DNA of 64,000 bases, from contig JAJNNQ010000010.1 of assembly GCA_027886175.1 (NCBI GenBank), forward strand, positions 1,093,001 to 1,157,000. Direction: 5' to 3'. This document shows positions 22,556 through 38,779 of this stretch, in pieces (positions within the stretch are counted from its first letter, which is position 1; each line of letters begins with the position of its first letter). This DNA is from Phylloscopus collybita. Taxonomy: Eukaryota > Chordata > Aves > Passeriformes > Phylloscopidae. A program made the position numbers and the translations under genes. Under the pieces are notes generated by a model. The model saw nothing but the letters and a program-made list of their open reading frames with translations. It did not search any database and was not told the DNA's origin.

Positions 22556-25500
22556 TCAAGTGAAGTGCACCTGACTGCACTGAATCATGGTAATAAAATA
22601 CAGCCTTTCTTCACTGCTTCCATGTACTGTGGAGTCAGAAAGGAAACCTGCAAGGACAAAGGGAAAAGTTGGGATTAGCCACTCTTGTTAGAAGGTAGAG
22701 ATTAGTTAATGGAGCAGCTTCCAGAACTGTTTTCAAACTGCAGTTTTACTGAAGCACCTCATGACAAAAATCAGTAATGACAGGAAAGATTTACCAAATC
22801 CTCACACCAAACCTCATCCCAAAAAGGGAAATCATTTCTGTAGAAGTCTCTCTGCTTAATTCTTCCCCATTCTGATGCTTTTCCACGTGTTTTACATTTT
22901 CTGGCAGCAAGGCACATCATCTCCCCTTTGCACCTTCTCTGGCTGGAGACCAGCACTAACAGGGAAATTTCTCTCCAAAACTCTTCTCAGATTCATTGGC
23001 AAACATTTTAGAAATAAGGTGCAAGAGTTTTTGGGTATCAATCACCTCATATTTGGAACTATTCTGTCATTTTAACTCTAAAAACGTTAACTCAGCCAAG
23101 GTGAGAAGGCAGAAAGTCACCACACCTTCTGAATATCCTTAATTCTGTAAGTACTACCTCACTCTTTTAGTAGAAGGCAAAATAGCATTTTGCTTTTGCT
23201 AAAAAGTAAATATAAAGCTCAGACCCACTGAACTCAGGATAAAAACTGAATTTGTTTGAATTATTTCATTTCACCACCAAGATTCCCCACCTGAATCGTT
23301 TGATGCCCCATGTTCAACTGGAGCATTGGTACTGACTTGCCACGTTGTCTTAACCTCCTTCTGTCCATGCCCACTGCTTATCTCCACCTTCCAGACTTCA
23401 GGGTTGTCACTGAGAGAATAATCAAAAACCACCAAAATTGAGTCAGGTATTCAGTCACATCTGAGTTTTATGCTGCAAATGCTGAAGTTTCTCTTACTTT
23501 TGATAGAATTTCTTCACAAGAGCTGGTCTGACGGGCAGCTGAAACACGTGCTTCTCATTCAGAGGGTTTTCTTTGTAATACTTCATGCAAATCCTACAAG
23601 AGATATCAGGTTACTTTCTTTAAAGAAATGCTTGTGCAACAGAGCATAAACCTTGTGCAAAATTAACTATACTCTCACATTTCATTATTTCCTTTCGTTT
23701 TCAGTTTTCATCCCAAAGCAAAATTTAGCAGGAAGATCCAACTGGTCCTTCTGCAGTCTCACTATCACCAACATTAAGGTGTTTCTTTAAAACAGTCAAA
23801 CAAGCTCTGTGATTGCCATTTAAAGAGCAAAAGTAGAAATGAAATAATTACTGTGTCAAAGGGAAGAGGTTCTCATGTCTGAACTGCAGCAAGCCTGTAC
23901 AGCTGACCATTATTTCCAGCATATGATGAAGCTTTTGAATACGGTGGACTTGCTCCTGGAGCTCCACTGATGTGGAAATGAAGTAATCCTGGAAGAGCAA
24001 AGAGCTTCTGCTCTTACCTGAGCATTTCACTGCTACACATACACAACACACCCTCAGTAAATAAAATCATCTTCCTGCTTCTTTGGAGAAGCCAAGATTT
24101 TTAGAGTGGCCCAGCAGACTCAGAACAAAATCCCATCAAAGTGTTACAAAGGTTCGGTGCCCTGACAGTGACCCAGGTCAGGTATCAGGGAATTATCTGG
24201 GAATAAGGGAACAAAACAATGACAGGTTCTGCAGAGGGTGGTTCCAGCCTCCTGATCTGCAGTTCAGTTTCTCAGCTTATATGATTTGCATCCCACCCTC
24301 AGCTAAGCATGCTCTGCTTCATAAAATAAAAATAAAGCATCTCACCAAGTAGTTTACTGTTGCAAGCTCCTGGCCTGTAAAAGGAACAGCAGGGGAAAAA
24401 AATTAAAATTTAATACGTGGTATCAGATGAAATACAAGCATCGTTCAGGTGATCAAACAGGAAATTCTACTAAGGCACAAAGTCAGCAGGAGTGTGGTGT
24501 TATTTATTGGCACGAGCATTCATTCCAAACAAGAAAACTCCTCTGAAGTGGTAAGGTCAAGGCAGAATTTTATTTATCACCAAGGCTGCACAATGAAGAA
24601 ACCCACCATGTACTTGGAGACAACCACCCTCCTCAGGACATACAAGTACTTTTACAAAAGTAGTGAAAATAAAAAGCAAAGAAAAGAATGAAAACAGGAT
24701 GACAGATTCCAAAGAGAAATGAAGAGGTAACAACAACAGTAAAACACAAAGCTATGCCTCTTCTGAAACAAGTAAGTTTTAAAATTTTGAAATTTAAAAG
24801 CTGAAAAGTTCTGTTATTAAGGAAGCTGGAAACTGCACTTCAGCAGATGGGAAGGAAAAGAGATGGAGGCTGCCCAAAAAGGTCATTATTTCCTGCATGG
24901 AACACTTTTCTCTTGAATTCCTCAGGCTGTTACCAAGTGTCAGGCTCACCTATGAAAAAACTGACATAATCCTTCTTCATCTTCTCCAAGCCAATCTCCA
25001 GGAGCATCTGAATGGGAGTGATGCCACTGAGGGAAACATCCTCTATCTTTCCATGGTAGGACTGTTGGATCAACTGACTTAAGAAGCTGCTACTCCCTTG
25101 ATGAATCTAAAAAGAAACCAGTTTTTTTGTGATGTAACTGTGCATGAAACAACCTCAATATTGTTCAGAGGTTCAACACCAGGGAAAAACAATTTGAAAA
25201 CAACACAAGTGAGGGGCAGTGAAGGGACAAGAACTGTGTTTTACTTGAAACTATCCCAAACTTCACCATCTCTTGTGAAATACAGATACATACCCATGGC
25301 TGTATCTCACCACGTTCCAGGGATTTTATGACCAGTGTGAAACAATCTATTAACTCCTGATAGGAGCTGACACCTGGAAAGAAAAATTTTAATCTATGAA
25401 CAGTATTTTAATTATTAATCCAGGCTCTTTCTCTGCCTGTTAAGTCAATAACAACAGGCCAACACACCCTTGCATGAATAAGCCCTCAATTAAAGAATGA

Positions 25501-28500
25501 GAGTTAAAATTACAGACTGTACAGCTTTTTGGCAGCTTTGTCAAATGATGACTAAAAAAGGTTACTCTAAAAAAAACTGTGATCAGAGTCCACTGAACTC
25601 CAAATACACTGAAAATTGTCCTTCAGATCTAGAGAAAAAAAGGAATTATAAAGTTTTCAGTTTTAGAGCAGATGGGTTTCAGCTTTAGAGCAACTACCAA
25701 TGGTTTAGTACCTTTTGCAGTCGAATAAAATGAAATTATCTCCTGTTAGATGCTGGTCTGCCATTGGAAGGTTGTAAGGAAATACATGGGACCTGATGAG
25801 CCCTTAAAACTCAGAAATGGGCAGGAGTTTCCCTGAAAAGGCAATACTGTCTAGCAGCTAGAGAAGAAAATGAAAGGAAATCAGATAGGGCACAATACAC
25901 TTACTTTTCATTTTGCACCACAATTGTTCAGTAAAGTCCAGGTCTCCTCGCTCATCAAAGATGGATTTTATGCAACTGTCCACAGCAGCTGTGTCACATT
26001 TGATTTTCTGGAAGAATTTATTGGTTTTCAATGAAAAATGGTGCCTGAGAGTCAAAAACCTTCCACATCTAAATTTCTCCAGACACCAAAAGTGGCTGCA
26101 TCACTGATTTTCCCCCTTTTCCATGGAAACTACCACACAGTAATTTGGAAGCACGTTTTTATTTAAAAGTGAGTCTGATTCTTTGCAGATTTATCACACT
26201 GGATAACTGCTTCGACCAGGAAACACAAGCCACTCTCAGAGATAAACAGATCTCAGCCAGGTATTGTCTGTGTATCCAGCAGAGCCCTGGGAGGCCAAAA
26301 TGCAGACAACACAAATCCTCAGGACAGAGAATTACTTCCCCATAATCCTGATACAGAAGTTCTGTTGACACAGAAATCAATATATTCTTAGATTATCAAC
26401 AAAATGCTGCTTCTCTCTTAATATAAAATAGACTTAAACCTTTCCTTGTAGGCTGAGAGGGAAAAAAAATCTTAATATAACCAAACACATTTTTTATAAT
26501 TTGAATTTGCCCATTGTTTTACATCATAAACCTCTAGAGGGACACATAATCAGCTGATACTACTAAATTGGCCTCAAATCTCTAAATTAGGAAAGAAAAG
26601 AAAATTAATGCCAGAATGCAATAGCACAAAGGTCAGAATCCCTGGAAGGAATCAGACCTTCTCCCACTATTTTTACATAGCAGAGACAGCAAGAGATCCA
26701 TATTCCTTTACATCACTATTTATACATATAAACAATACACAAGATTTAGTCAAAACCTGAAATAACTGCAGATAAAAGGGAAGCAAAATGACAAAGCTGT
26801 TAGGAAATTGCACCCACCTCTGTTTCATTCTTGTTTCCAAATGTACAATCTCCATCCAGCTTCTTCCTTAAATCTAGTAGAGTTAAAAAATAAGTTCCAC
26901 CACTATGAAAAGTGTCATCAAACCAGTCATTAATCCCCAGGCACATCGTCACTAATACACTGAGTAACAAAAACTGAATAATTCAGAAATGGTTTTATTG
27001 GGTAAGGATATAATCTGAAAAGACTTTAAAAATGTTTTTTATTATTATTCCTTTGATCCGCGATATCAGGACAAAGAAAAATGACAAATATGTAAGAACC
27101 TATTTAACTACTCCGTGCAGTGTTTACAGCCCAGAAATGAACATTTCTAATGCTTTAAAAATTGTATATGGAATTCCACACCCCTCCCTCCCCCTGAACA
27201 AGCAGCAATTACCAGTCAGAAATTCCTGGACCAGTTTAAGAGCTGATTCAGACTCTGATGGCTCAGGCCACTCAGTCACACCCGTCTTCAGACCTTCAGC
27301 CAAAGCCTAAAGGCAGCAGGAGAATCACAAGAGAAATCAGTTCTTCTTGGGACTCCTGCATGTGTCATCTCTCACAGATAGCTTCACCAAGAATCACAAA
27401 TCTCTGCACAGCTAACCAGCAGCTATAAATCTTCAGAATTTCTTGGATGATTTGTCCTCAATATTTCTAAAACTGAACTCAAAGTTTCAGCTAAAATAAA
27501 TGCTTGGAACTATGTTCAAAACATGTGAAGAACTTTTCAATAAAGCAAATTACTAGCACAGAAAATCCCCACTCCATGCAAATGTGAGATTGGATTTTCT
27601 CCCCTGCACTCACCAAGAGCAACTGCAGTTCTTGGTACAGATGGAACACAGGACTTCTGGGGTTCTCCAACTCCAGGGCAATATTCTGAAAGTTCCACAA
27701 GTTTATCTCAGTTTCAAATGTTAGAAACCAAATGTCCTAAAATTTTCTTTAGTGAGAAGCATGTCAGCACAACTTATAATTCAGCTTATGAACAGGTTAC
27801 ATTGCTTTTGTGTTCTATCCTTTATACCACACTCATGATGTGAATTGTGCCAAGAGCTTGGGTTTATTTCTTTTATTGCTTTTTCCATCCTGACTCACCA
27901 GGGTGGCAGCAGAGATCAGTGGGGGAGTCTCCAGAATCTTTTCCACACCATTCCATGTGATATCCACACTGATGCTGCTTCCAGAATCTGCAATGGTGTC
28001 CTCTATGGCAGCAGCTGCAAGCAGCTCATACCGAGCAAATCCTTTTGTTGTCACCTGAAGTGAAGAGATTTAAAAATGAAAACAACAAATCTACCATAAA
28101 TTACCAATCTAATTTTAAAAGCATTTCACAAACATGCAAAAAAAGGTTAATACCAGACAAATGCATTATAAACATGACCTGAAATCACAATGTTATACTA
28201 TAGAATCATACTAAGGTGAGTTTCCATAGAGGATCTAAAAAGCTTCCCCAAACCAGCATCATTAATCCCAAAACAGAGTTTTTAAATTTCAGTTGAAGTG
28301 ATGACAGAGTGTAAAAACCTACAACAGATGAATGATGTCTTATCTTATGTTCCATTTTGAGCTCTTCCAGGTTTGCAAAACGGGTTTTATCAGCTGTAGG
28401 ACCTAGGAAAGGGAAAAACTGAGAATCAAAAAACCCCACTTGACACAAGTTTAGCACTTCCAATTCATCCCCAAATACTCCACTTGGTAAAGCACGACTC

Positions 28501-31405
28501 CTGCTGTCCTTTAGAAAGCAGGAATTCTCCTTGCATTCCTCCTACTGATTATAAGAGCTGATATGGACATACATAAATGTTTAGAATGAATCAGAGGTTG
28601 TATAAGATGCTGAATGGCAGCAGTTTACATTTCCTGTTGTTGCATCTGAGTTGAGGTAGGCCTGCACAGCTACAGGTACATCATGTAGATTAAAAAGCCA
28701 TTTCCTCCACATAGCATTGGTTAAAAACATCTTTTCTCTTATTTTAATCCCTTCTTGCACATTAAAACCAGGAATACAGAGCATTTCCAAGCCAGTATCA
28801 CACAAAGAACAAAGCCAGCATTGTGACATCAGCATCCCCACACTCTTTAGCCTTCCTCATTTAATTTTCTGTACACCATGATCAGCTTACCATCACATGA
28901 AACCAAGTAAATACTGAGCCCTGTGACTTTGTTTCCAGCCTTGAGAGGCTCAGCTCCAATCCAGTAGGTGTGCTGAGGATCAGAACCATCACACCTGGCC
29001 CAGAGGGGAGGAAGCACAACCAGGTCACCTGTCCCCAGGTAGGTCATGTTTGGGTTTTGCACCATTGTGTACAAGGAAATCAATTGCCTAGAAATAGGAA
29101 CAGGGAGGAAGGAAGATGCCAGCAAATAACACAATGTATTAATGTAGACTGAAGAGTCTAAAATTGAATATTACATTTTAAGCTGATTAAAAGAATACAT
29201 TACTTAGGTAAACCACATTTTGGTACCATGCAAGTACCAAATAAGTAATAACACCAGAGATGCAAATCAGGTCTTAGAGCTTTTTTTAGGAGCTTTAGCA
29301 AAAAAAAAAAATAAGCACTGAAGTCTTAGTGAGCTTTTTTGCTTATTTACACCCACTGAATCCCATTAACCCAACAGCCCAGCTCCCAAGGGCTTTTCTC
29401 TCAGGTTGGGGCTGGTTCACCTGAGATTTGGGTGGTTAAATGTCCTTTGCCCTCTGAAAGCCCCAAGCCGAACCCAGGAATGAACCAGTCTCCAAATTTT
29501 TTTTTTTTTCAAGGACTTTCTCGTTGTTTATTATTTCTTATCTTGTTCCTTCTTCTCTCTGCCTGGCCAAAGTCTCAACAGCAACAGGTGACAGCTCCAT
29601 CCCTGACATACTGATTATTGACAATTACACACCAATATCTACATTCTGCACTAAACAGGTCACTTCTACACTGACCCAATCCATCTAAAGCTACTTTGTG
29701 CCACTGTCACTGCAGAAAATGGAGATGAAGAAGAAGGAGAAGACCCCAGAGCACCACCCAGAACCCTCCATCTTGTCCCCATTCACCCCTATTCTAGGAA
29801 GACAAATGTGAAAACAATACTACTCCTTATTATACTTTGTGGCTTGTAATTCCTCTCCCAATGTTGGAAGACTTTCCCATGGACTAAAGTCAAAGCCAGT
29901 GCTTTCCTGGGCTCTGTGCCAGGGTCTCCAACCCCCCTGTACAGATCCCAGAACTCCCTGTACAGGTTTCTGACTGTCCAGGGTATCCAAAGGAATGCCC
30001 ACACTTTTCAATACCTGGATTTTAGCTACTTCTTAAAATACTTTTTGCCATTAAAAGCAGGGAGGCCCTTTTGCAGGATGGAAAACAGTCACAACACCTT
30101 ATAAGGAGTTAATTTTATTTAGGGGATTAAAAATACAGATTCTGAATAGTAGAAGAACACAAAAAATTACAAAAGAAAACTCCCCCAAAAGGGGAGGGAA
30201 AGCTTTCACACTTACTTTGCTCTCCCAACAGAAAGAGCCAGGGCTCCAGGACTCTCCTTTGGCAAAGCCTCAGAGGCATAAACAGCATCATCTGTTCTTG
30301 ATTCCTCCATGGAATTGCTTTCTCCATGGTGTGTCTTTAACAGAAATGTGCAGGTAAGTCAAAAACTGCAAGGTGTGTGAAAAAAATCTGATGGGAATTC
30401 AAAGGTCTGGATCACATTTAACATCTACCATGCACACTTACAGCTTTCTGCAAAATATACACTGCACTGCTTCCATGCCAAAATTTTTCAACAGGACTTT
30501 TGCAACTTCCATCAACCAATGAGATCTCTACGTCAGTCTGCAAAAAAAACCCAACAAACAAACCCCAAAACTTTTTAATACACTGCGTAGAGACGCTGCA
30601 TTTCAACATTTTTTAGAATACCAGAAATTGCAAAATTAAATAATCCCACAGACTGTTCTCCAATCCTTTTGCATCAATTTGTGACCCACTTGCAGTACCT
30701 GAAGGGAGTCTACAGGAAAGAAAAGAGACCCTTTAAGAGGATGGAGTGACAGGACGAAGTGGAACAGCTTCACACAGACAGCGTAGATTTAGACGGGAAA
30801 TTAGGAAGAAATTCTTCATGTGAGGGTGGGCAGGCCCAGGCACAGGGTGCCCAGAGCAGCTGTGGCTGCCCCTGGATCCCTGGAAGTGTCCCAGGCCAGG
30901 CTGGACAGGGCTTGGAGCAGCCTGGGACAGCGGGAGGTGGCCCTGCCCATGGCAGGGGGTGGAATGAGATGGATTTAAGGTTCCTTCCAACCCAAACCAG
31001 TCTATGATTTTACCTCATAGAGATGGGGATGTTCGAGGATACTGTCCTTTCCATCTTCAAGTATCCTGAAAGAAAAAAAAAAAAGTTTAAATACACGACC
31101 TTTCCCCTCAGCATTCCTTATTAAACAGCAACATTACCCACATACATTAAACGCTTCAAGGCTACAACCGGAGCACCAGCAGCCTCTCCGCAAGCAGAGC
31201 CAGACCTCTCTCAGCAGAGCAGCGTAGACCCCCCCCCAAGCAGTGACCTCGATCCGCACCGGAGCAGGAGCCCGCTCAGCCCCGGGAACAGCCCCGATCC
31301 CCATCGGAGCAGGAGCCCGCTCAGCCCCGGGAACAACCCCGATCCTCACCGGAGCAGGAGCCCGCTCAGGGCGCCGGCCGCCCGGCGCCGCCGCTCGGCC
31401 ACCAT
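22556..31405 (-). CDS. ZWILCH: ZWILCH, kinetochore protein of the RZZ complex
   Basis: Coding exons, 5' to 3' on the minus strand: 31405-31350, 31065-31014, 30537-30442, 30334-30216, 29087-28891, 28402-28323, 28054-27899, 27685-27614, 27306-27213, 26873-26818, 26007-25905, 25373-25294, 25106-24950, 24374-24346, 23988-23852, 23593-23498, 23409-23291, 22647-22556. All are GT-AG with consistent phase; the total is 597 codons including stop (596 aa; human 591). Recognisable stretches include [47 protein letters not shown] and the C-terminal CSQVHF. ZWILCH joins ROD and ZW10 at unattached kinetochores, where the complex recruits Mad1-Mad2 and dynein/Spindly for the spindle checkpoint. The start gives MVAERRRR; it is the only frame that joins exon 2 without a stop. 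Exon 14 is just 29 nt. Confidence 0.95.
30768..31010 (+). mobile_element. CR1 LINE 3' fragment abutting ZWILCH exon 2
   Basis: A CR1 tail of about 240 bp in plus orientation (antisense to ZWILCH): 'agaaattcttcatgtgaggg' (30807-30826), 'cagctgtggctgcccctgg' (30858-30876), 'ctgcccatggcaggggg' (30943-30959), 'ccttccaacccaaacca' and the terminal 'tctatgatttta' (31001-31012). The terminal repeat runs directly into the splice donor of ZWILCH exon 2 (donor at 31012-31013), so only a few bases of original intron separate them. Confidence 0.92.
31251..31370. repeat. 45-bp tandem triplication spanning the ZWILCH exon 1 splice donor
   Basis: Three units of period 45 begin at 31251, 31296 and 31341 (each starts gatcc). 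The third contains the last ~20 coding bases of ZWILCH exon 1 plus its functional donor (minus-strand CTCCG|GTGAGG). The middle copy has lost the donor (CCGATGGGG) and the distal copy retains GT (CTCCG|GTGCGG). The units are highly similar, so the duplication looks recent. Confidence 0.9.
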
Positions 31406-31716
31406 CGCCGCCCGCCACAATCGAACCTCCCGCCCACCGGCGCTACGCGACACCTCTGAGGGGAGGGTGACGCGTCACGCTGAATCCCTCCGCCGGAACA
31501 GAGTTCCCTGCTTTGGCGGGGATCTGAGCGGGACAGAGGTGCCTAGAAGGCTCGAGATGGGCACGGCGCGGCCGAAGGGACTTTAATGAGGACTGGGACC
31601 GGGGCTGGAGCTCGGTCCGGAGCTTGGACTGGGGTCGGGGGTTGACCGGCCGGCGCGACAGAAGCGGCCGTCAGGTCGCGGAGGGACATGGGCGTAGTGA
31701 CGGGCGGGTGACAAGT
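31406..31716. promoter_or_regulatory. Divergent CpG-island promoter between ZWILCH and RPL4
   Basis: The start codons of ZWILCH (minus, 31405) and RPL4 (plus, 31777) are only 371 bp apart. The interval is very rich in G, C and CpG and has no clear TATA box; the island extends from about 31,240 to 32,040. Both genes are broadly expressed, which fits a shared bidirectional promoter. The ZWILCH transcription start is not determined. Confidence 0.75.
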
Positions 31717-31728
31717 CCTTCCTTTTCC
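31716..31728 (+). promoter_or_regulatory. RPL4: RPL4 transcription start with 5' TOP pyrimidine tract
   Basis: The uninterrupted pyrimidine run tccttccttttcc about 60 nt before the RPL4 start codon matches the 5' terminal oligopyrimidine start of vertebrate ribosomal protein mRNAs, which places translation under mTOR/LARP1 control. The exact cap nucleotide (a C near 31717) is inferred. Confidence 0.7.
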
Positions 31729-31776
31729 GGTCGGGGCGCGGCGCAGGCGGGCGGCCGCACGAGCAGCTCCGCCGCC

Positions 31777-36785
<5,009 letters not shown>

Positions 36786-36840
36786 CGGGGGCCGTGCTGC
36801 CCTGGGGTTCCCGGGGTCTCTGTGCCCAGGGGCTGTCCCT

Positions 36841-36846
36841 AATAAA
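36841..36846 (+). promoter_or_regulatory. RPL4: RPL4 poly(A) signal AATAAA
   Basis: Canonical AATAAA 56 nt after the stop codon, with a GT-rich element (gggtcgggtgtgcgtgtctg, 36870-36889) downstream. The very short 3' UTR is normal for ribosomal protein mRNAs. Confidence 0.9.
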
Positions 36847-36929
36847 CGCTGTTGGAACAGAGAAAAGCCGGGTCGGGTGTGCGTGTCTGAGCAGGCATTC
36901 AAACGGAAACTTCGGGGATGAGAGGGAGA

Positions 36930-37138
36930 GGAGGGTGGCGCGGCTGAGGCCGCGGGAGCCGGGACCGCGCGGTTCCCGCTGCAAGGGGCGCGGGCTGCGG
37001 TGGGCGGTGGCGGCCGCGGTTGCAGTGACCGGCGGTGGCCACGCGGGGGCGCCGGCGGCGCGCTGCCGTGCCGCTGTGACGCGCCGCGGGCGGCCCGTGA
37101 CGTCCCGGGGCGGGGCGGTGCCTCCCCCGGCGGGGACG
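36930..37138 (+). promoter_or_regulatory. SNAPC5: SNAPC5 CpG-island promoter
   Basis: Dense CpG sequence between the RPL4 poly(A) site and the SNAPC5 ATG, continuing to about 37,480. A CRE-like tgacgtc (37098-37104) lies 35 bp before the start codon. No TATA box. The promoter is confined to under 280 bp. Confidence 0.65.
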
Positions 37139-38779
37139 ATGCTGAGCCGGCTGCAGGAGCTGCGCCGGGAGGAGGAGACGCTGCTGCGGGTCAAGGCGGC
37201 GCTGCACGATCAGCTCCGCCGGCTGCGGGTGCGCGGGGACGGCCTGGGGTGTGGGGATGGCCATGGGGACGGGAGCGGCAGCGGCGGGGTCGGGCCTGCG
37301 CAGCGAGGCCGCGCTCCGCCACGGGCCGCGCTCCGCCACGGGCCGCGCTCCGCCACAGGCCGCGCTCCGCCACGGGCCGCGCTCCGCCACAGGCCGCGCC
37401 CGCCGCCGCTTGGGGCTGGGAAAGGGAGAGCGGGGAATCGCTGCGGGGTTTCAGGCGGTCTGTGAAAGGGGGATTCGCCCACGGTGCTCTGAGGGGTGGG
37501 GTGGGTACAGCTGTGAGAGGTAAATGTAGTTGTGTTGCAGGGTGCATCTCAAAGAGGTAAATGTAATTGCGAGTGTGTGCGGGGTCCATCTGTAAGAGGT
37601 ACCTGTAATTGTGTGTATACATTAAGAGAGAAATGTTGAGTGTAGGATATATCTCTTATATATATCTTATATATAGGATATATCTCTGAGAGGTAAATGT
37701 GAGTGTGATGCATGTAGGATACATTGAGATAAATATAATTGTGAGTGTACATAGGACACATCTCTAAAAGCTAAATGTGAGTGGATGTAGGCTAAATTAA
37801 GAGATAAATGTCATTGTAAGTATGCAGGAGGTACCTGTAATTGTGAGTGTGTGTATACATTAAGAGATAAATATAATTGTGAGTACATCTCTAAGAGATA
37901 AATGTGAGTGTATGGTTTCCCTTAGCTGATGGATGGAGAAGGGATAGTTTGGTAGTGGAACTGAAAACTGCTTGGCTTTAGAGACTCATGCAAATCTTAA
38001 TGCAGGAGATTTAACAAAGCTTTCCCAAGCCTGCCAGGTCAAAACCCCCAGAACTGCGGGTCAGAGTGGTTCAGCAGTGTCAGCTGTGCGGGTTGGCAGC
38101 TGTGCTGTGCTCACCGGGGCCGTGGCCCTGCCCTCCCTGCAGGTGGAGGAGCTGGCGCTGCAGTCCATGATCCAGGCCGGCGAGGAGAACGTCCCAGTGC
38201 CCCTGGCAGCCCTGGCCGAGGACACTCAGCAGGTAAGGGGGTCCCTGGGCTCTGCCTGCTTTCCCTGTGCAGTTCCTCGAGTCACCTCACTGATGCTTCT
38301 CGTCAGTGCAGAGCTCAGCTGGGAAATGTCTGTGTTGCTGCTGGTTTGTTTCAAGGGTTTCACCCTTCCCCATCCCTCAAAGCAGCACCCTGTTTCCAGG
38401 GGGACTGGGAAATACCTGTGTGGTGTAGCTTGGGTTCCCCATTTATGAAATATTTTGTGGCACTGCTGCTGTAGCCTTTCACTCAGTACCTGGCCAGCCT
38501 GACCCAGGTGCAGCTTCTCCATGGGGATCAGAGCTTTGCTGCTGTGGTGGGCTCTCAGTCAGCAGTTCTGGCTCTGAGATCTTTCATGAGCAGTGACTGC
38601 ACAGCTCTGACAGTGATTTGAGAGGTGTTTGGTGTCTGTGCTGGGTTTGGTAATCAGCCCTTTTCTCGTGACAGACTCTTGGGCAGATGGACAATGAGGC
38701 TGCCATCAATCAAACTCAGTTACACCTCAGTCTTCAGGATGATAAAGAGGAGGAAGAGGAGGAAGAATCTGATTCTTGA
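37139..38779 (+). CDS. SNAPC5: SNAPC5, snRNA-activating protein complex subunit 5 (SNAP19)
   Basis: Three coding exons, 37139-37228, 38143-38232 and 38675-38779, all phase 0 with GT-AG introns, give 94 aa (human 98). The N-terminus MLSRLQELRREEETLLRVKA is nearly the vertebrate sequence and predicts a coiled coil. The middle (VEELALQSM) and the DNEAAINQT segment are conserved. The C-terminus is an acidic run ending EEEEEEESDS. SNAPC5 is the smallest subunit of the SNAPc complex, which binds the proximal sequence element of snRNA promoters used by RNA polymerases II and III. The gene is head-to-tail with RPL4, as in other vertebrates. Confidence 0.95.
37309..37398. repeat. 17-bp GC-rich minisatellite in SNAPC5 intron 1
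   Basis: Five tandem copies of ccgcgctccgccac(g/a)gg from 37309 to 37393 plus a partial sixth. It sits inside the CpG island 80 bp after the exon 1 donor. Open frames through it are repeat translations. Confidence 0.92.
37500..37915. repeat. Degenerate AT-rich minisatellite in SNAPC5 intron 1
   Basis: About 415 bp built from diverged units containing 'taagaga(t/g)aaatgtaattgtgagtgt' and 'taggatacatct', recurring roughly every 40-50 bp with insertions and a TATA-rich patch near 37650-37685. It immediately follows the GC-rich minisatellite, so the whole intron 1 5' half is tandem repeat. Confidence 0.8.

Noticed and set aside
31134..31418. Minus-strand open frame beginning MAGGDGG with RAPAPVR-type repeats over ZWILCH exon 1
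   Set aside because: It is the translation of the 45-bp tandem repeat in another frame. Joining this frame to ZWILCH exon 2 gives an immediate stop, whereas the frame starting at 31405 joins cleanly.
36794..37622. Long overlapping open frames (up to 223 codons) around SNAPC5 exon 1
   Set aside because: CpG-island and 17-bp minisatellite translation. Only the 30-codon SNAPC5 exon 1 in this area matches a known protein.
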